A stretch of 64,000 nt of DNA, taken from contig NC_089440.1 of assembly GCF_026210795.1 (NCBI RefSeq), positions 2,976,001 through 3,040,000 of the forward strand, read 5' to 3'. The DNA comes from Rhizophagus irregularis. Its lineage: Eukaryota; Glomeromycota; Glomeromycetes; Glomerales; Glomeraceae. This document shows positions 46,997 to 59,802 of the stretch, in pieces; positions within the stretch are counted from its first letter, which is position 1; every line of letters begins with the position of its first letter. The position numbers and the translations under genes were made by a program. Under the pieces are notes generated by a model. That model had not been told where the DNA came from, searched no databases, and saw only the letters and a list, made by a program, of their open reading frames with translations.

Positions 46997-47809
46997 TTAT
47001 ATCACGGGCTTTTTTCTTTCTTCTGCCCTACTTCTTTCTTCTTTATAAGCATATATAATCCAAGAAGTAACTAATATAGCACTTAAATTTAAGAAAATCT
47101 TATTAAAAATGGCCGAAGTTTGTAAAATGAAACAATTAATTAAAGAAGCTAAATAAAATGTACTAACGAGCAAAAGGTAACCAGCAGTCTCCAAAATTTT
47201 TTCAAAATTTAACATATAGTAATCCTCAAACATAATATTGTTAATTATTATTATCGAAATATATATAACAGCACTAGTAACAATTAATGATATAATAAAG
47301 CTCGTTGTGATATTTTCCTTAAATTTGTACGTTAATAAGCAAAGTACTATTATAGATAAGAAACTAGCCACGTAATAGAGAAAGTTGAAAATTTTTTGAA
47401 AAGATTTAAGTGAAGCATTAAAAAATTTATATTTTTTACTTAATAGATAAATGAGTTGTCCAATAATTGCAATTCCAGTTATAAAACTTATAATATGTTG
47501 TAATATTTTGATATAAAAAGGAATTTCAACTGATATGATCATAAAAGCTATTTCTTCTTGTAATCCTATTTGTACGAAAAATATAAATGAATAAACTAAA
47601 TTTCCAATCCTGCTATCCAAGTCCTCCTCATTCTTATCATATTCGTAATCTATGGTCAAATAAATAAGTAATGGAACCATAAAAGAAATTAATACATCAA
47701 CGAAATTTGCGAGTGAATCAGTTTTATTAGGTTTTTGAGTACTTTCATGTTCTTGTGCTAGAATAATTGAACACAAGAAAGAAGTAATGATAATATAGGA
47801 AAAGTACAT
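46997..47809 (-). CDS. multipass membrane protein of unknown function, about 270 aa, single exon
   Basis: The frame is open from 47914, but MYFSYIIITSFLCSIILAQE at 47809 looks like a true signal peptide, so I place the start there. After a short polar stretch (STQKPNKTDSL) come about seven or eight hydrophobic segments separated by short charged loops, such as DYEYDKNEEDLDSR and KYKFFNASLKSF. The C-terminus is basic (YKEERSRAEERKKPVI). Codon use is AT-biased like the neighbours and there are no introns. I recognise no family. It could be a transporter-like or a lineage-specific membrane protein. Confidence 0.6.
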   Translation of the reverse strand: MYFSYIIITSFLCSIILAQEHESTQKPNKTDSLANFVDVLISFMVPLLIYLTIDYEYDKNEEDLDSRIGNLVYSFIFFVQIGLQEEIAFMIISVEIPFYIKILQHIISFITGIAIIGQLIYLLSKKYKFFNASLKSFQKIFNFLYYVASFLSIIVLCLLTYKFKENITTSFIISLIVTSAVIYISIIIINNIMFEDYYMLNFEKILETAGYLLLVSTFYLASLINCFILQTSAIFNKIFLNLSAILVTSWIIYAYKEERSRAEERKKPVI

Positions 47810-48346
47810 TTTAATAATAAAGATATGATAACAGTCAAGTATTATGGTATTTATAAGACAGCGCCACAAAAGCTGAATTTTATAAGACACGTATAACCAA
47901 TTTTTTAATGCCAAATTTTACCAATAAAATAATAACATGTGACATTTTAAACTTTTATATTAACGCGTTACCCTATTAAACAATTGTTCTTTCTTTCTTT
48001 TTAAACTATCAATTAAAGAAAATTGTAATGATAAATAATTTGTATCTAAGAATTTAGGTTGTATTTAAACTATTTGATAAATTAGTTATATAAATGATAA
48101 CTTTTGACCTAATAATGTCTTTAATGAGTGCTTGTTCTTCAGAAGTTTACTTATAGTATGATTTGATAAGCTTCGTAAGAGAATTCTTTCCAGGGAGTTT
48201 CATCGCAAAGTTTTCTATAATGATCATGTGATTGGAACAAATTGGAGACACAACATGAACGTGAGAAAAAATTTGATCACATGCTTAATAAATTCCGTAA
48301 AAAATACGTCGCCAAAAAATCTTAATTTAAAAATTCTTCTTTCACA
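47810..48346. other. divergent upstream region between the membrane protein and the LITAF-like gene
   Basis: AT-rich, with no recognised signals. An open run starting at 48228 overlaps the next gene in another frame and is not used. Confidence 0.3.
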
Positions 48347-48767
48347 ATGTCTACGTATCCTGGAACTTATGGAACATACACACATGAAGAAGGTAAATAC
48401 ATTTCTAAATTCTGTTATTCGATTCTTATTGTATGTTTTTCCTGAGTATCAACTCTTTCCGTTCATAGATGCGGCAGTAATTGAACAACGTCGTATAGCG
48501 GCAACTTTGGGTCCTTGTCCAAAAGGAGGAAATCATGAATTAAGACAACATTAGTAATTATCTTTCCTTTTAAGGTTCTTTCTTTTTTTTAAAAAAATGT
48601 CTAATTTTATTCTTTTATTTCCATTTAGCACGTCCGGTACATTATTTTGGGCATTTTGTTTGGGTTTACCAAGATTTTGTGGATATGCAAAGAAAAAGAC
48701 TGTCTGTAAAAAATGTAATAAAGAATTTGAAGGCGTGAACATTCCTGAAGCTGGATCAATGAATTGA
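48347..48767 (+). CDS. small LITAF/BRI3-like zinc and membrane protein, 89 aa, three exons
   Basis: Exons are 48347-48392, 48469-48553 and 48629-48767. The N-terminus (MSTYPGTYGTYTHEED) is Tyr/Thr/Gly-rich. Then CPKGGNHELRQHYTSGTLFW begins a Cys/His module interrupted by a hydrophobic stretch (FWAFCLGLPRFCGY). It closes with KTVCKKCNKEFEGVN. A CP..G..H half, a membrane-dipping helix and a closing CxxC half is the architecture of LITAF and BRI3 proteins, which sit on endosomal or lysosomal membranes. Spacing differs from canonical LITAF, so homology is only probable. Exon 2 appears to end in a TAG if read through, but the donor two bases earlier gives a continuous frame. Confidence 0.62.
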
Positions 48768-49367
48768 CAAAAGATTTTAATTTACATAATATATTAATCA
48801 CAATTCCAAAAAATTTTTTACACATACTTCATCTTATTTTAAAAGATCATTACTTGCAAATATTTTTTCCAAATAACTTTAATATCATTTTTAATATTTT
48901 AATAATAGATATTTTCTTTTTTACGTACTTACTTTTATTTATGGAACGCATATAATTTTGTTTATATAGAATTATCAAATTTGCTTGTTTTATATTGTAT
49001 TACAAAATTTAGGACAAAACTCTTCCTTCCGAATTAGAATATCTATGAAATCTAGTTCTGAACTTTTAAACTAGCTATGAATTCTAAAATTAGATCAAAT
49101 TTTTTCATTATTATTTTTTGATTAAATAGTGTTAAAATGTATTATTCGTTTATTTTTTGTATATTTATAACAAAAAAAATCTCCGGAAATCAAATTAATT
49201 CATAAATTAAGTGATAATAATTTATAATAATTTCTTTAATATTAGTAATATTATATTGCACATGCATTAAACCGCATAATTTCTAAAATATTTTGTTGTA
49301 TTTGTATCATATTATAACTTGTTTATAAAAAAAATTCAACAATAAATAAATGTCAACCAATTTATTT
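48768..49367. other. spacer between convergent genes
   Basis: About 600 bp of AT-rich DNA between the LITAF-like gene and TBCB. One open run (48764-48955) is Ile/Phe/Asn only and looks random. Confidence 0.3.
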
Positions 49368-50450
49368 CTACATTTCTTCTTCAAAAGTTTCTTCAGGATA
49401 GTCGCCAACTTTTACTTTATTTGGTCTAACAAATGCACCATGTTTTGGAGGACTTTCAAAATACTTTTCTCCTTGAACACTGAATAAAATTCAAATTAGT
49501 ATAAAAAATTATATATTTAAGAATTGGTTAGAATCATTAATACATACGTTCCATCGTGTTTTCCAACTGGCTCATCATATTGAACACCAACCCAATAACC
49601 CGGCTTAAATTTAGTTTCACCTTTGAAAAAGAATCAATATATTTTAATACGAAATGATAATTGAAATACTGAATTTTAAAAAACTTACCAACAAATTTCA
49701 CAATACCACGTCTTTTTAATCCTTCTTCATTTCCTTCACCAAAATCAACTTCACATCGATCACCAACTTTAATGTTTTTTGCTTCCTCTTCAAATGTCTG
49801 AGAAGCATTTGAAGTCGACGATTTAGCATCAGAAAATCTTCCTAATTTATTACGTTGCTTAAATGCAAGCACCGAGTCTTATATAAAAAATTAGACAAAT
49901 AAATAAATATATAGATACGATAAAATTAATGTAATTTACAAATTATATCTACCTGATCGTTTAGCATATTCATCGTCGGGTAATTCATATTTTTCCACAG
50001 ATGATAGATCTGTAAATTTGTTTTTATTATTATTAGGATTCGCATCATTAACCTAAATTAAATTAATATACATATATACGTATGATGAATACTAATAATA
50101 TCAGTTATAAAATAATAGAATTCAATGAATACGACTGCTTACTTTAAGTGTCATAAAATTGTTCACCGGAAAGTCTCCAATCATATAATTATCCCCTTCT
50201 ATAGACGTGATCATAGTATCGCCATTATATAATTGTAAAACTTGTGAATCAGCAGGAATACCCGTAATAGGTTCTAGTTTCACCTTAATGGCGAAGTTCA
50301 AAGTCAACTTTTTATAATGAAAAGGAAACAATTATTTTTAAATGAGAATGAATGAATATTCACCTTGAGCTGTTTTATTGTAAGACTGACATCAAAGCGT
50401 CTTTCAGAAGACGCGTTTTCACTTTGTACAAAAACTGTTACAACTGACAT
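49368..50450 (-). CDS. TBCB: tubulin-folding cofactor B (Alf1/Alp11), CAP-Gly protein
   Basis: Multi-exon gene from [20 protein letters not shown] at 50450 to ETFEEEM at 49368. The N-terminal ubiquitin-like domain reads SLTIKQLK, then [20 protein letters not shown] and [14 protein letters not shown] linker has [20 protein letters not shown]. The C-terminal CAP-Gly domain has [32 protein letters not shown] and [20 protein letters not shown], with GKHDG in place of the usual GKNDG groove motif. The acidic end (EETFEEEM) matches the EExY/F-like tail known in TBCB. The protein handles alpha-tubulin during folding and dimer turnover. Confidence 0.92.
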
Positions 50451-52243
50451 GATAGGAATAAATTAGAAACGGAGAAAATGAGATCGAAGATCGAATAAGT
50501 ATGCTTGATTACGTAATGTAATTGTTTAATATTGGATAATTTTGGCAATATAATTTTTGGCTGACATTTTAACTTGGTGTTCAGAACTATAAATCCTTAT
50601 TAATAAACTTAAATGCCTAATGCTAATCCAACATGTGAAACATTTCTTTAGTAATCTCGACCGATTGAATTCATTGTTTTCTATAGTAATAAAACAAATG
50701 CAATATCATGTACATAACAAATTGATACAACCTAACATAATTTGAAAGTTATTGGTTTAATTTAACAACTAATAGTTTTCTATTTCCTTTTTGCCCTTGT
50801 TCACATCATAGGCCTTGTATTCCTTTTCCTTCTTCTAGTAACATTTTGTATTAATCACATTTTTGTATGTTGTTTTTGATTTTTTTGTTGACCACACTTC
50901 TTTGTTGCTATTTTTTAATCGTTAACTCTTTTATAAATTTCTCGTTTCTTTGTGATTTCTCATATAAAATTAATTTTCCTAATTCACATTGCTTATCAAC
51001 TTATCAAACACTATGGATAAACGAACTTTATGCAAGGGCATTGCATATGCAAGGGTATGAAACAAATGTCTTGGAATACTTTTGCGATGTTTCAAACATA
51101 TAATATGAATGTCGAAGAAACGACACTATTTTTTTTATGGCACCTACCGCAAATTTTTATAACAAACTTTCTCAACATTTTAATTGTACAATCAAGTTGA
51201 TAGTGTCATGCTTCTCGTTGAGAATGTTGCCTTCTTGTTCAACCATGTTTATTTGCTTCTTGAAGTAACCAAACGTTAACGGGATTAAAAGTGCACGTGG
51301 AAACAGGAGTACTACCTTGTAAATAAGTTAGCATGATGTTAGGTCGGACATGATAATTATTTTTAATTGATTTTTCCCAAAAATAATAATACAAGGAAAT
51401 GATTTCGTTAGAATGAAGTAATTGAAGTTTTCTTTAATAAACAAGCTGTATATCATACAATGGGAATATCGCCAAAGTGGCGGAAGATAAGTTGAGTTAG
51501 TTGACGACTTGACGTTATAAATTCTTATTTCTAAAATTTAATATTTCTTTTTAGAAAAAAAAATTAAAATAAAAAAAAATGACGCATTAATTATGCGACT
51601 CATTAGAAACAATAATTAGCGGTTTTGTATTTCTGACATCCTAATTCAAATATTCCAATGATTTTGACTAAATAAAATTATGTGAACCAATTGAGCTGTA
51701 CATCATGTACCAAATTTATCTATTCCCGCAGGAGTAATGTACGCCAAAAATAGGTTTAGTTACTTTATATAGCGTGGTCATGGCAAATTGGCGAAAAAAT
51801 CTTGGGCAAATTGAAAATAAATGATAAAATAGTGATGCTCATTCCCCTTGGTCTTGGGAAATTTATTTAAAAGAGAAATGACGTAGAAATTTAGAGTAAA
51901 ATTACAAAATGGGGAAATGAGTGAGTAACATTTTTGTATCATTTCTTTTTTTTAAGTCTAAATAAAGTAAGAATATTGTTTACCTTTTAATAAGCGTATT
52001 ACATATTAATTAATTTTTATTGTGCCCGGTACCTTGATATGTGAGTTTCCAAATCAGGTAATGTAATATATCTCATACGGTACTATTGGAATTTTTATAA
52101 ATACTTATTACATTTTTTACATTATTTTTTACAGAATTTTCTTGGCAAAAAAAAAAAATAATTATTTAATAGAAACTTTTTTTTTCCCACATCTGAATAT
52201 TCTAATATACTTTTTTTTTACTTGAACTCGAAACTCGGAAAAA
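50451..52243. other. 1.8-kb intergenic region
   Basis: No supported gene. An open run at 50867-51103 has a hydrophobic start but no splice context or resemblance. The last 200 bp, with T-runs, probably hold the promoter and leader of the secreted-protein gene at 52244. CACGTG-like GCACGTGG occurs near 51292. Confidence 0.35.
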
Positions 52244-53114
52244 ATGAAAACTTATTTTATCACTCTCTTAGTCCTTGCGTCAGCAACATTGGGTTCAGCC
52301 CAATTTGGTGGTAATCTTTCAGACGGTTGTAAGAACGAAATGACCAAATTGCTTGGTGATAAAGATATCAATAAATGCTTTCCGTTTGCATCTGTTGCTC
52401 CATTGGCTTCTTCTACTTCTATTCCCGACCAAAATACTTTAAAGAGTGCGGCCGATGCAATTTGTGGGGCTCCTAAATGTTCAGATGATCTTGTAGCTAA
52501 GACTCTAAATGAAGTCAAAACTGCATGTCAACAAGATATATCAAATAAAAACCCTCTTGCATCACTTGTTAATGCTGCATTATCTTTGTATTCTCCAACA
52601 AGAGATTCTATTTGTTATAAGAACTCTACTGACGGTTATTGTTTCATTGAATCTCAAGCAGCAGCACAACAAATTCTTCAATCTGCTCCAAAAGGCCAAG
52701 ATCCTGCTATTACTCTTGCTGGTGCATCAAAAGATGTAGTTTGCACTCCCTGTAATAAAGCCATTTTTAATACTTATTTTAACTACCAAAATACAAATCC
52801 TAATGCATTCTCAGATATCCAACAAGTCACTGATAAAGATATTAATACTGCTAAAAGTGCTTTACAAGGAAAATGTGGTAAAAATTTCATAGGTAATTAT
52901 CGAAATTTTATAATTCTTTTTGAATAAATTTATTAAATATTAATAATACTTATTTTTCATTTTTTAATTATTAGATGGAAATGTAGGAGATTCAAAAGAA
53001 GATCCACAAAAATTCCAAAGTGAATCTGCTAACCAAAAATCTGATGCCGCGTCTTTAATTGCAAATCGTATGAGTTTAGTAGTTCTCGTAGGATCAATTC
53101 TTGCTGCGCTTTAA
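52244..53114 (+). CDS. secreted Cys-rich protein, probably GPI-anchored, 262 aa, two exons
   Basis: Exons are 52244-52892 and 52975-53114. MKTYFITLLVLASATLGSAQ is a clear signal peptide. The mature part has ten or so cysteines in spaced pairs (CKNEM, CFPF, ICGAPKC, ACQQD, ICYK, YCFIE, CTPC, KCGK), suggesting disulfides in the cell wall. The C-terminus (SDAASLIANRMSLVVLVGSILAAL) is a small-residue site followed by a hydrophobic tail, as in GPI signals. Fungi have many Ser-rich secreted proteins of this type with no defined activity. No enzyme motif seen. The second exon supplies just the linker and anchor signal. Confidence 0.78.
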
Positions 53115-53971
53115 ATTGCAATTTCGGGATAATAATTATTTATTTATTTATTATTTATTTTATTAATTTAAATTGTTTAATCATTTTCGAGAAAAAAAAT
53201 ATTTCAATAGACTTTTTGTAAAAAAGTATCCGCATTAACTCCATTATAGAGGAAATTAATGCTTGATGTAAAATCTATTATTTGCATAATTCGTAGCTAG
53301 TTTGTATTTTTATATTATATTATTAATATTCAATAAAGTAATATTTATTCAAAACATTAAAAATAAAAAGTAATAAATGTTAATAAAGCCGGTAAAAGCC
53401 GGTAAAACTTAGTATTTACTTGTATAAACTATCTTCGTAATTATATTTTTTATTAACATGGCAAATACATGGATTAGAAAGTCAAAATCCGTTTATAAAG
53501 TTTAATCACATGAGTATGATGAAATAGAAAATTAAAGTGGGGAATTAAAATTAAACTATCCATAAGACTATAATTAAACTTTATGATCATGTTTTGCATA
53601 TAGTCATTTTTATTAAGTTATCACCTTATCAACTTTTTTATTACTTGGCAATCATGGAATGAGCTAAATTAGAAAGATCGACGTTATAATGGTAAATAAA
53701 CATTCGAAAGTGGTAATTGGGTGTCAATTTATAAATTTCGTATAAATAGAACGTTCTATGGTTGTAATCAGCTTTTCTCCAATCTTTTCACATTAAAAAA
53801 AAAAAAGAAAAGATTAAAAGTTGAGAGTAGTTTTTATATTCATAAATAGCGGAAATTATATAAAGTTATAAATTAAGAAAAATCAAAACCTTTTTTTCGT
53901 AATTTAATAATCTGATAATAAAATAATAAAAATTTCCCTATTGTCCGTCAACGAAATATCTCATCTTAACC
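53115..53971. other. intergenic region between two secreted-protein genes
   Basis: AT-rich. Contains a short direct repeat AAAGCCGGTAAAAGCCGGTA at 53387. No gene seen. Confidence 0.3.
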
Positions 53972-54754
53972 ATGGCAAGAACAAAATTAGAAATGATTCT
54001 TTTGTTCACGATATTTTCATTACTTTTCACTTTTCCTTTTCAATTGACGATGGCACAAGCTCCCGCTCCAGGAGCGGCTCCCGCCCCAGGAAAAGCTCCC
54101 GCTCCAGGAAAAGCTCCCGCTCCAGGAACAGTTCCCGCTCCAGGGGGAACTACTCCAGGAACCGCGGCTGCTCCTCCTCCCGTACAAGCTACTCTTTGTA
54201 TTCCGAACGTGTTTATACCCACTACCGTTCCGTTGAAACAATTGAAAACTACTTTGGGCACAGGAGGAAGTGTTACTGTTGCAGGAACTGTAACTATTAT
54301 CGATGGATGTGCATTTACAATCAATGGATTTACTTACTCCACTGCGGCTACTAACTCGTAAGTTCTATGATCTTTTCTAACGAAGAAAAGAAATTTGAAT
54401 TAATTAATGATTTTTTGTTATAGATATTGGATGGGCAGTAATTCTACGGATCCTAATTCAGACAAGATTTTGGTTAGCAATACACCAGTAGGCCAATTCA
54501 TATCACAACCAGCACAAAGTTTTAATTTAACTCCAACCATAACATTTGATGATTTTAATGTACTAGATCTTTATTCATTTGATGAAAAAGCTGTATTTGG
54601 TCAGGCTGTATTAAGAGCTCCAAAGAGTACTGAAACAAAACCAAGTGCATCAGCCCCTACTTCCATCATTCTAGGTGATGCCACTAGATTATCAATGAAT
54701 TCAAACATTATGACCATTATTACTTTTGTTTTGGTAGCTTTTTTTTTCTATTAA
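53972..54754 (+). CDS. secreted, probably GPI-anchored protein with PAPG repeats and a DM13-like domain, 238 aa
   Basis: Exons are 53972-54357 and 54424-54754. The N-terminal hydrophobic segment (MILLFTIFSLLFTFPFQL) acts as a signal peptide. Five PAPG units follow within about 30 residues, then a Pro/Ala/Thr stretch. The body reads LKTTLGTGGSVTVAGTVTII, then CAFTINGFTYSTAATNSYWM, then ILVSNTPVGQF and later FDDFNVLDLYSF, resembling the DM13 fold (a beta-sandwich linked to redox or cell-surface roles). A Ser/Ala-rich linker precedes a hydrophobic tail (IMTIITFVLVAFFFY). DM13 membership is by pattern only. The repeat region is strikingly GC-rich against the local background and leaves other frames open as shadows. 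Confidence 0.75.
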
Positions 54755-55260
54755 TTGAATAATTTAGATTTATCGAAGAGAACAATATTTAAAAAAAAAA
54801 TCCTTTTTTTTATACTATACAATGGTGGAAGACAGAATATGGGGGTGTTTTTTTTAAAAAAAAGAAAAAAAGAAAAAAAAATAATTAATAATTTTATTTA
54901 ATTTGATATATTTACCGTAGAATGTAATATATTATATTTTGTTATTGTCTTGTATTGTATTTATTACTTTTCTTCATAAAAGCTTTTAATTAATAAATTC
55001 CTTTAATAATAATGATGTTCTTTAAATCAAATATATATATGTACATACAAATATGCACTTTTTTATTTTTTATTTTTTTTATTTCGAGATGAACAGGGAT
55101 CAGAAACAGCTATATAGAAAAATATGCACTTTTTTTTCTTTAATGTAAACACGTGATATAACATGAGATCTTAGATTTAATACTATTGAACAAATGTGGC
55201 GTAATTTATTTTATCGTGGCTTTTCACCGTTCTTAGGTCAAGAGCTATATATAAAAAAAA
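54755..55260. promoter_or_regulatory. 3' end of the secreted-protein gene and promoter of the KH gene
   Basis: AT-rich, with poly-A/T runs. CACGTG at 55150-55155 lies about 106 bp upstream of the KH gene start. Confidence 0.35.
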
Positions 55261-58200
55261 ATGAACGAGCAATCACCAGAAGAAGTTTCGGAAGAAGTCA
55301 TTATAACTTCTTCTACAAATAAAGAAGAAGAAACCAAAGAAACTACAGATATGCAAACAACGGAAATTGTAGACAATAGTGAAAATGGTGATGTTACCAT
55401 CGTAAAATCTACAACTGACTCTACATCAGAAAATGTTCCTCCCACTCAAATAGAAGATGAAGATAATATGAGTGATATACCCGGAATCCGAGTTTCTATG
55501 GCAACTATAGTTGAATTGCCCCCTCTTGAGGAGCAACAAAGATTGTCTGATGAGAATGCTCCAGCTGTTTCTGAAAAAGTAATAGACGAGATCTTTTCTA
55601 GTATTATTACTTTACCTGAAGAACAACAAATTAAATCATCAGAAGTTCCAAACCAACAAGAACCGCAATCTACCGTTTTAACTGAAATGAGCGTAACAAA
55701 TGAAACGAGCGATGTTCCGCCTGCTACCGATGCAACAAATGAGACTAACGAAGATAGCGAAGATAATACTAGCAATGAGGTTAATGAAGAAATTGAAACT
55801 ATTTTAACAAGTGAAACTGTAATAACTGAGATTGCTGAAAGACCTGTTGAGGATAGTACTGAAAATATTAATAAAACAGATGAAATTGTTCAGAACAATC
55901 AAAATTCTCAAAATTCTTCTGTTGTTCAAGACGTAGAAAACATTCAAAATTCTTCAAATTCTTCAGTTATTCAGGACGCTCAAAGCGTACAGAATATGCA
56001 AAGTACTCAAAACATTCAAAATACTCCGATTGTTCATGATGTACAGAGTGTTCAGGTGGCTCAAAATGATCAAAGTTCCCCTATTATGCAAAATGTTAAG
56101 GATATTCAAAATCCTCAGGAAATTCCAGTCAAAGTTGAAGATGTTCGAAATGACCCGACCGTCCAGAATACACAAAATCAAAAAGATCAGAATGTTGAGA
56201 ATTCTCAAAGTATACAAAGTACTCAACAACCTATGATTATAGATCAAGATATTTCTCAACAACCACCTGAACAAAAATCAGAACAAGTTGTGGATGATAA
56301 GACTGTTCAACCTATCGTTAGTGGATCAACCGAAGTTTCGCCACCACAACAACCACAACAACCACAACAATTGCAACAATTATCAATTCCTCTCGTTCAA
56401 AACGCATCAAGTGCGACTAATGATGATGTTCAGCCGATGGATACTTTAAACACATCTTCCGATGACTATAAAAATGTACCGCCTCCTTCTACACTTACAA
56501 CACCAACTGGTACATTTGATTATGAAGATGCGATAAAGAAAGCTCATGCTATCGCAGCAAAATTACTTAACAATAATGAAAGTGGAGCTGTAGTTCAAAA
56601 TCAACAGAACAGTATGTATAATTAATAAATTATTATTCATTAGTTTTATTTTGATGCTTATTAATATTTTTTTTTTCGTATATAGGTGCACAACAAGGTG
56701 TTAAGAGATCACACGAGGATAGTTATAATTCACATGGTTCTACTAGAGATAGTAGAGATGATTATCGAGATGATTATCGAAGAGACTCTTATAATCGCCG
56801 TGAAAGAGGACGATATGATGATTATGGAAGAGATTCCAAACGAGCAGCATATGATAGTGGTTCTTCTCGTCCAGAATGTAATTTTATTTATATTTATTTA
56901 TATTTATTTGTATTATGAACGTTTATTATAAATACTAATATGTTTGATTATTAAATGATTAATAGACGACAGTAGTAGTGGTGGTGGTGGTAGTAGTAAT
57001 GGTGGCGGAGGCAGCGGCGGCGGCGGCGGCAGCAGCGGCGGCGGAGGTGGAGGAAATAGACATCGTTATGGTCTAGGAAGCGAGGAGCGCAGATCACATC
57101 ATGGTTCACACTATGGGCCAGGTGATTCACGCGCTACTGGTCATGAAGAATTTAAGGTTCCAAATGCTGTTGTAGGTTTAGTAATTGGTCGTGGTGGAGA
57201 GAATTTAAAAAGAATCGAAAAAAATACTGGAGCACGTATTCAATTTTCGCAAGGTAATTGTTAAAACAACATTCGAGTTTTTTTTTTAAAAAAAAGAAAA
57301 TATATTAAAACCTTATTAAAAATTTAGATCAACCTCCGGATGTTATTGAAAGAAGAGTTACTATTACAGGTCAAGTTGATGATGTTAAAACTGCTAGAGC
57401 GATGATTCAACAACTTGTTGAAGATGCTAGTAATGGTACTTTAACTGGTCGTCGAGACTCTCATGGCAGTGGTAGTAATAGGGCAACTATTACGATTCAC
57501 ATTCCTGTTAATAAAGTTGGTGTTGTAATTGGGCGTGGTGGAGAAACCATTAGAGATTTACAAGATAGAAGTGGTGCACGTATCAATGTTACTCCAGATA
57601 GTGCAGCCAGTCCACAATCTAATGATCGTTCTGTAACTTTAATTGGTGACGATGCTGCTGTACAGAGAGCAAAGGCTCTTATTGATGAAATTGTTAATAA
57701 TGGAGAAACTAGTTCTGATAGGGTTTGTCGTCTTTTATTTAATAATTTTTTTTATTTGTTTAAATTTATTATTAAATGACTATTTTTATTATTATTTCAA
57801 TAGAATCATTCTAAAGAGTATCGTTCCAGTAATTATGGAAATAATTATAATAATAATGACAGCCATCATGGAAGTAGTTATGGTGGTAGCCATTACGGAT
57901 CTTCTAATCATGGTGGACAATATGGTAGTCATCATTCAGGTAAGTCAAACCAGAATCAGGATAGTATAACCATCCAAGTTCCGAATGATTCTGTTGGCTT
58001 AATCATCGGAAAAGGTATGTCAAATTTATAATTATAAATTTTGCAATTTACGTAGAAAACGGTAATTGAAATAATGATTTGTTTTTAAATTTTTTTTAGG
58101 GGGAGAGACCGTTAGAGCACTTCAACAACAATCAGGCGCAAAAATTCAGATCGAGCCTGTTCATGGAGCTACACCTGTGGATCGTAATGTTCAAATTATC

Positions 58201-59767
58201 GGTGAGTCCAAGTTTATATAATTTATTGTCTGCTTGTAAATGATAACTTCTTTGTCCACAAATAAATGCTGTAAATTCAATGTCAGTCGTTCGATGTGTT
58301 TTGCATTCGTGTTGTCGTCGCTTGTAGGTACTGCTGAAAATATCGCTATCGCGAAATCATTGATTCTTGAAAAAGCTGCATCCGGAAATGTACTATCGTT
58401 TTTGACATCGCTTGTTGAGTGTGATTGCTATCGTTTTTCCTTTAGTTTTGGATAATTTAAAGGCCCCTGGTCATTACTCGCATTTTGTTATTGATCGATT
58501 GTGTTACATTCTTTTTTTTTTCTATTCTGTTTGATTTTCTTGCTTTATTGTGTGGATATACTTTTTTATACAGCGTGAGAGACCATCTCGTCACAATAAC
58601 GATCAAGGAAGAAAGTAAGCAAAACTTAATGTTAATTTAGTAATGATGATTGGTGTTCAAAAAACAAGAAAAGAAAAGAAAATAGAAAAGAAAAAAATTT
58701 TTTTAATCAGTTATTTTCTTCCCTCATTAGCGATTACGGATCGAGCGGATATCAACAAAGTGGATACCAACAGGGTAGTGGGTACCAGCAAAGTGGATAT
58801 CAACAAAGTAGTTATCGACAAGGAACCTACCAACCGAATAACTATCAACAAGGTGGTGGTGGATATCCACAGAATAGCGGATATCAACAAAGCGGAGTTA
58901 GTAACTCTAATGTTACTAATAGTAATACTCCAGGATATCAGCAAACTGGTTATCCTACCAACACTTATAATCCCGCGCCACAACAACAAACTACTTATCA
59001 AAATACGTCAAATGATTATGTTCAGAACGCTACTAGTAGTTATCCTAGTGCCAATACATATGGAGTAACAGGACAGCAACCACAAACAGCTTATGGTCAA
59101 TATAATCAATATGGTACTACACAAAATACTACACCATATAGCCAATACCCGACTACCCAGTACGGTGCTTATGGACAACCTACACAGTATAATCAACCAA
59201 CTGCCGGACAGGTCGGACAGCCCACAGTACAGCCCACAGTACAACCTGTTATTCAACCTGTTATACAAGCTGTCGGTAATCAACCTACTGGTCAACCGAC
59301 ACAAGGTAATACCATTATATAATTCTTGATTTTTTTATATATATTTCAAATTTTAAATTTTCTTTTTTTTAGTTGGATATTATTCAACTCAACAAACCAC
59401 AATGGATCCAACCAAAGTTGGATCAGTAAATGAAATAAAACAAGATCCTCAACCGATAACCGCAACGCCAAACTACAGTTATCAATTTCCTTATAATTAT
59501 GGAACACCATCTTCGAATCAATATCCCTCTGTTGGTGCTGGACAAATTCAAACAGCAACTGTTAGTCAAGCTGCCAGTGGATATCCGATTTTAGGTGCTA
59601 CTGCAACTGCATACAGCTCACCTGCAACCCTCAACACTGGAACGACGGCTAATACTGCACCACCTGGAAGTGGAGATCAAACTAATCTTCAATATCCAGG
59701 ATATTATACGCAACAATATTCACCAGATCAATATAATCAACAACCAAATTATTATCAACAATATTTT

Positions 59768-59802
<35 letters not shown>

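Noticed and set aside
48228-48554. 108-codon plus-strand frame
   Set aside because: It merges an intron and upstream DNA with exon 2 of the LITAF-like gene; splicing gives a better protein starting at 48347.
54040-54324. Long minus-strand frame with repeated GAGAFPGAGA-like units
   Set aside because: It is the mirror of the PAPG repeat exon, kept open by its repeated GC-rich codons; the plus-strand reading has signal peptide, intron and anchor.
55963-56274. Minus-strand frame across the KH gene first exon
   Set aside because: Leu/Ile/Asn-only reading opposite QN-rich coding sequence; no independent support.
58711-59304. Minus-strand frames opposite the YQQ-rich tail
   Set aside because: They are shadows created by repetitive Gln/Tyr codons.
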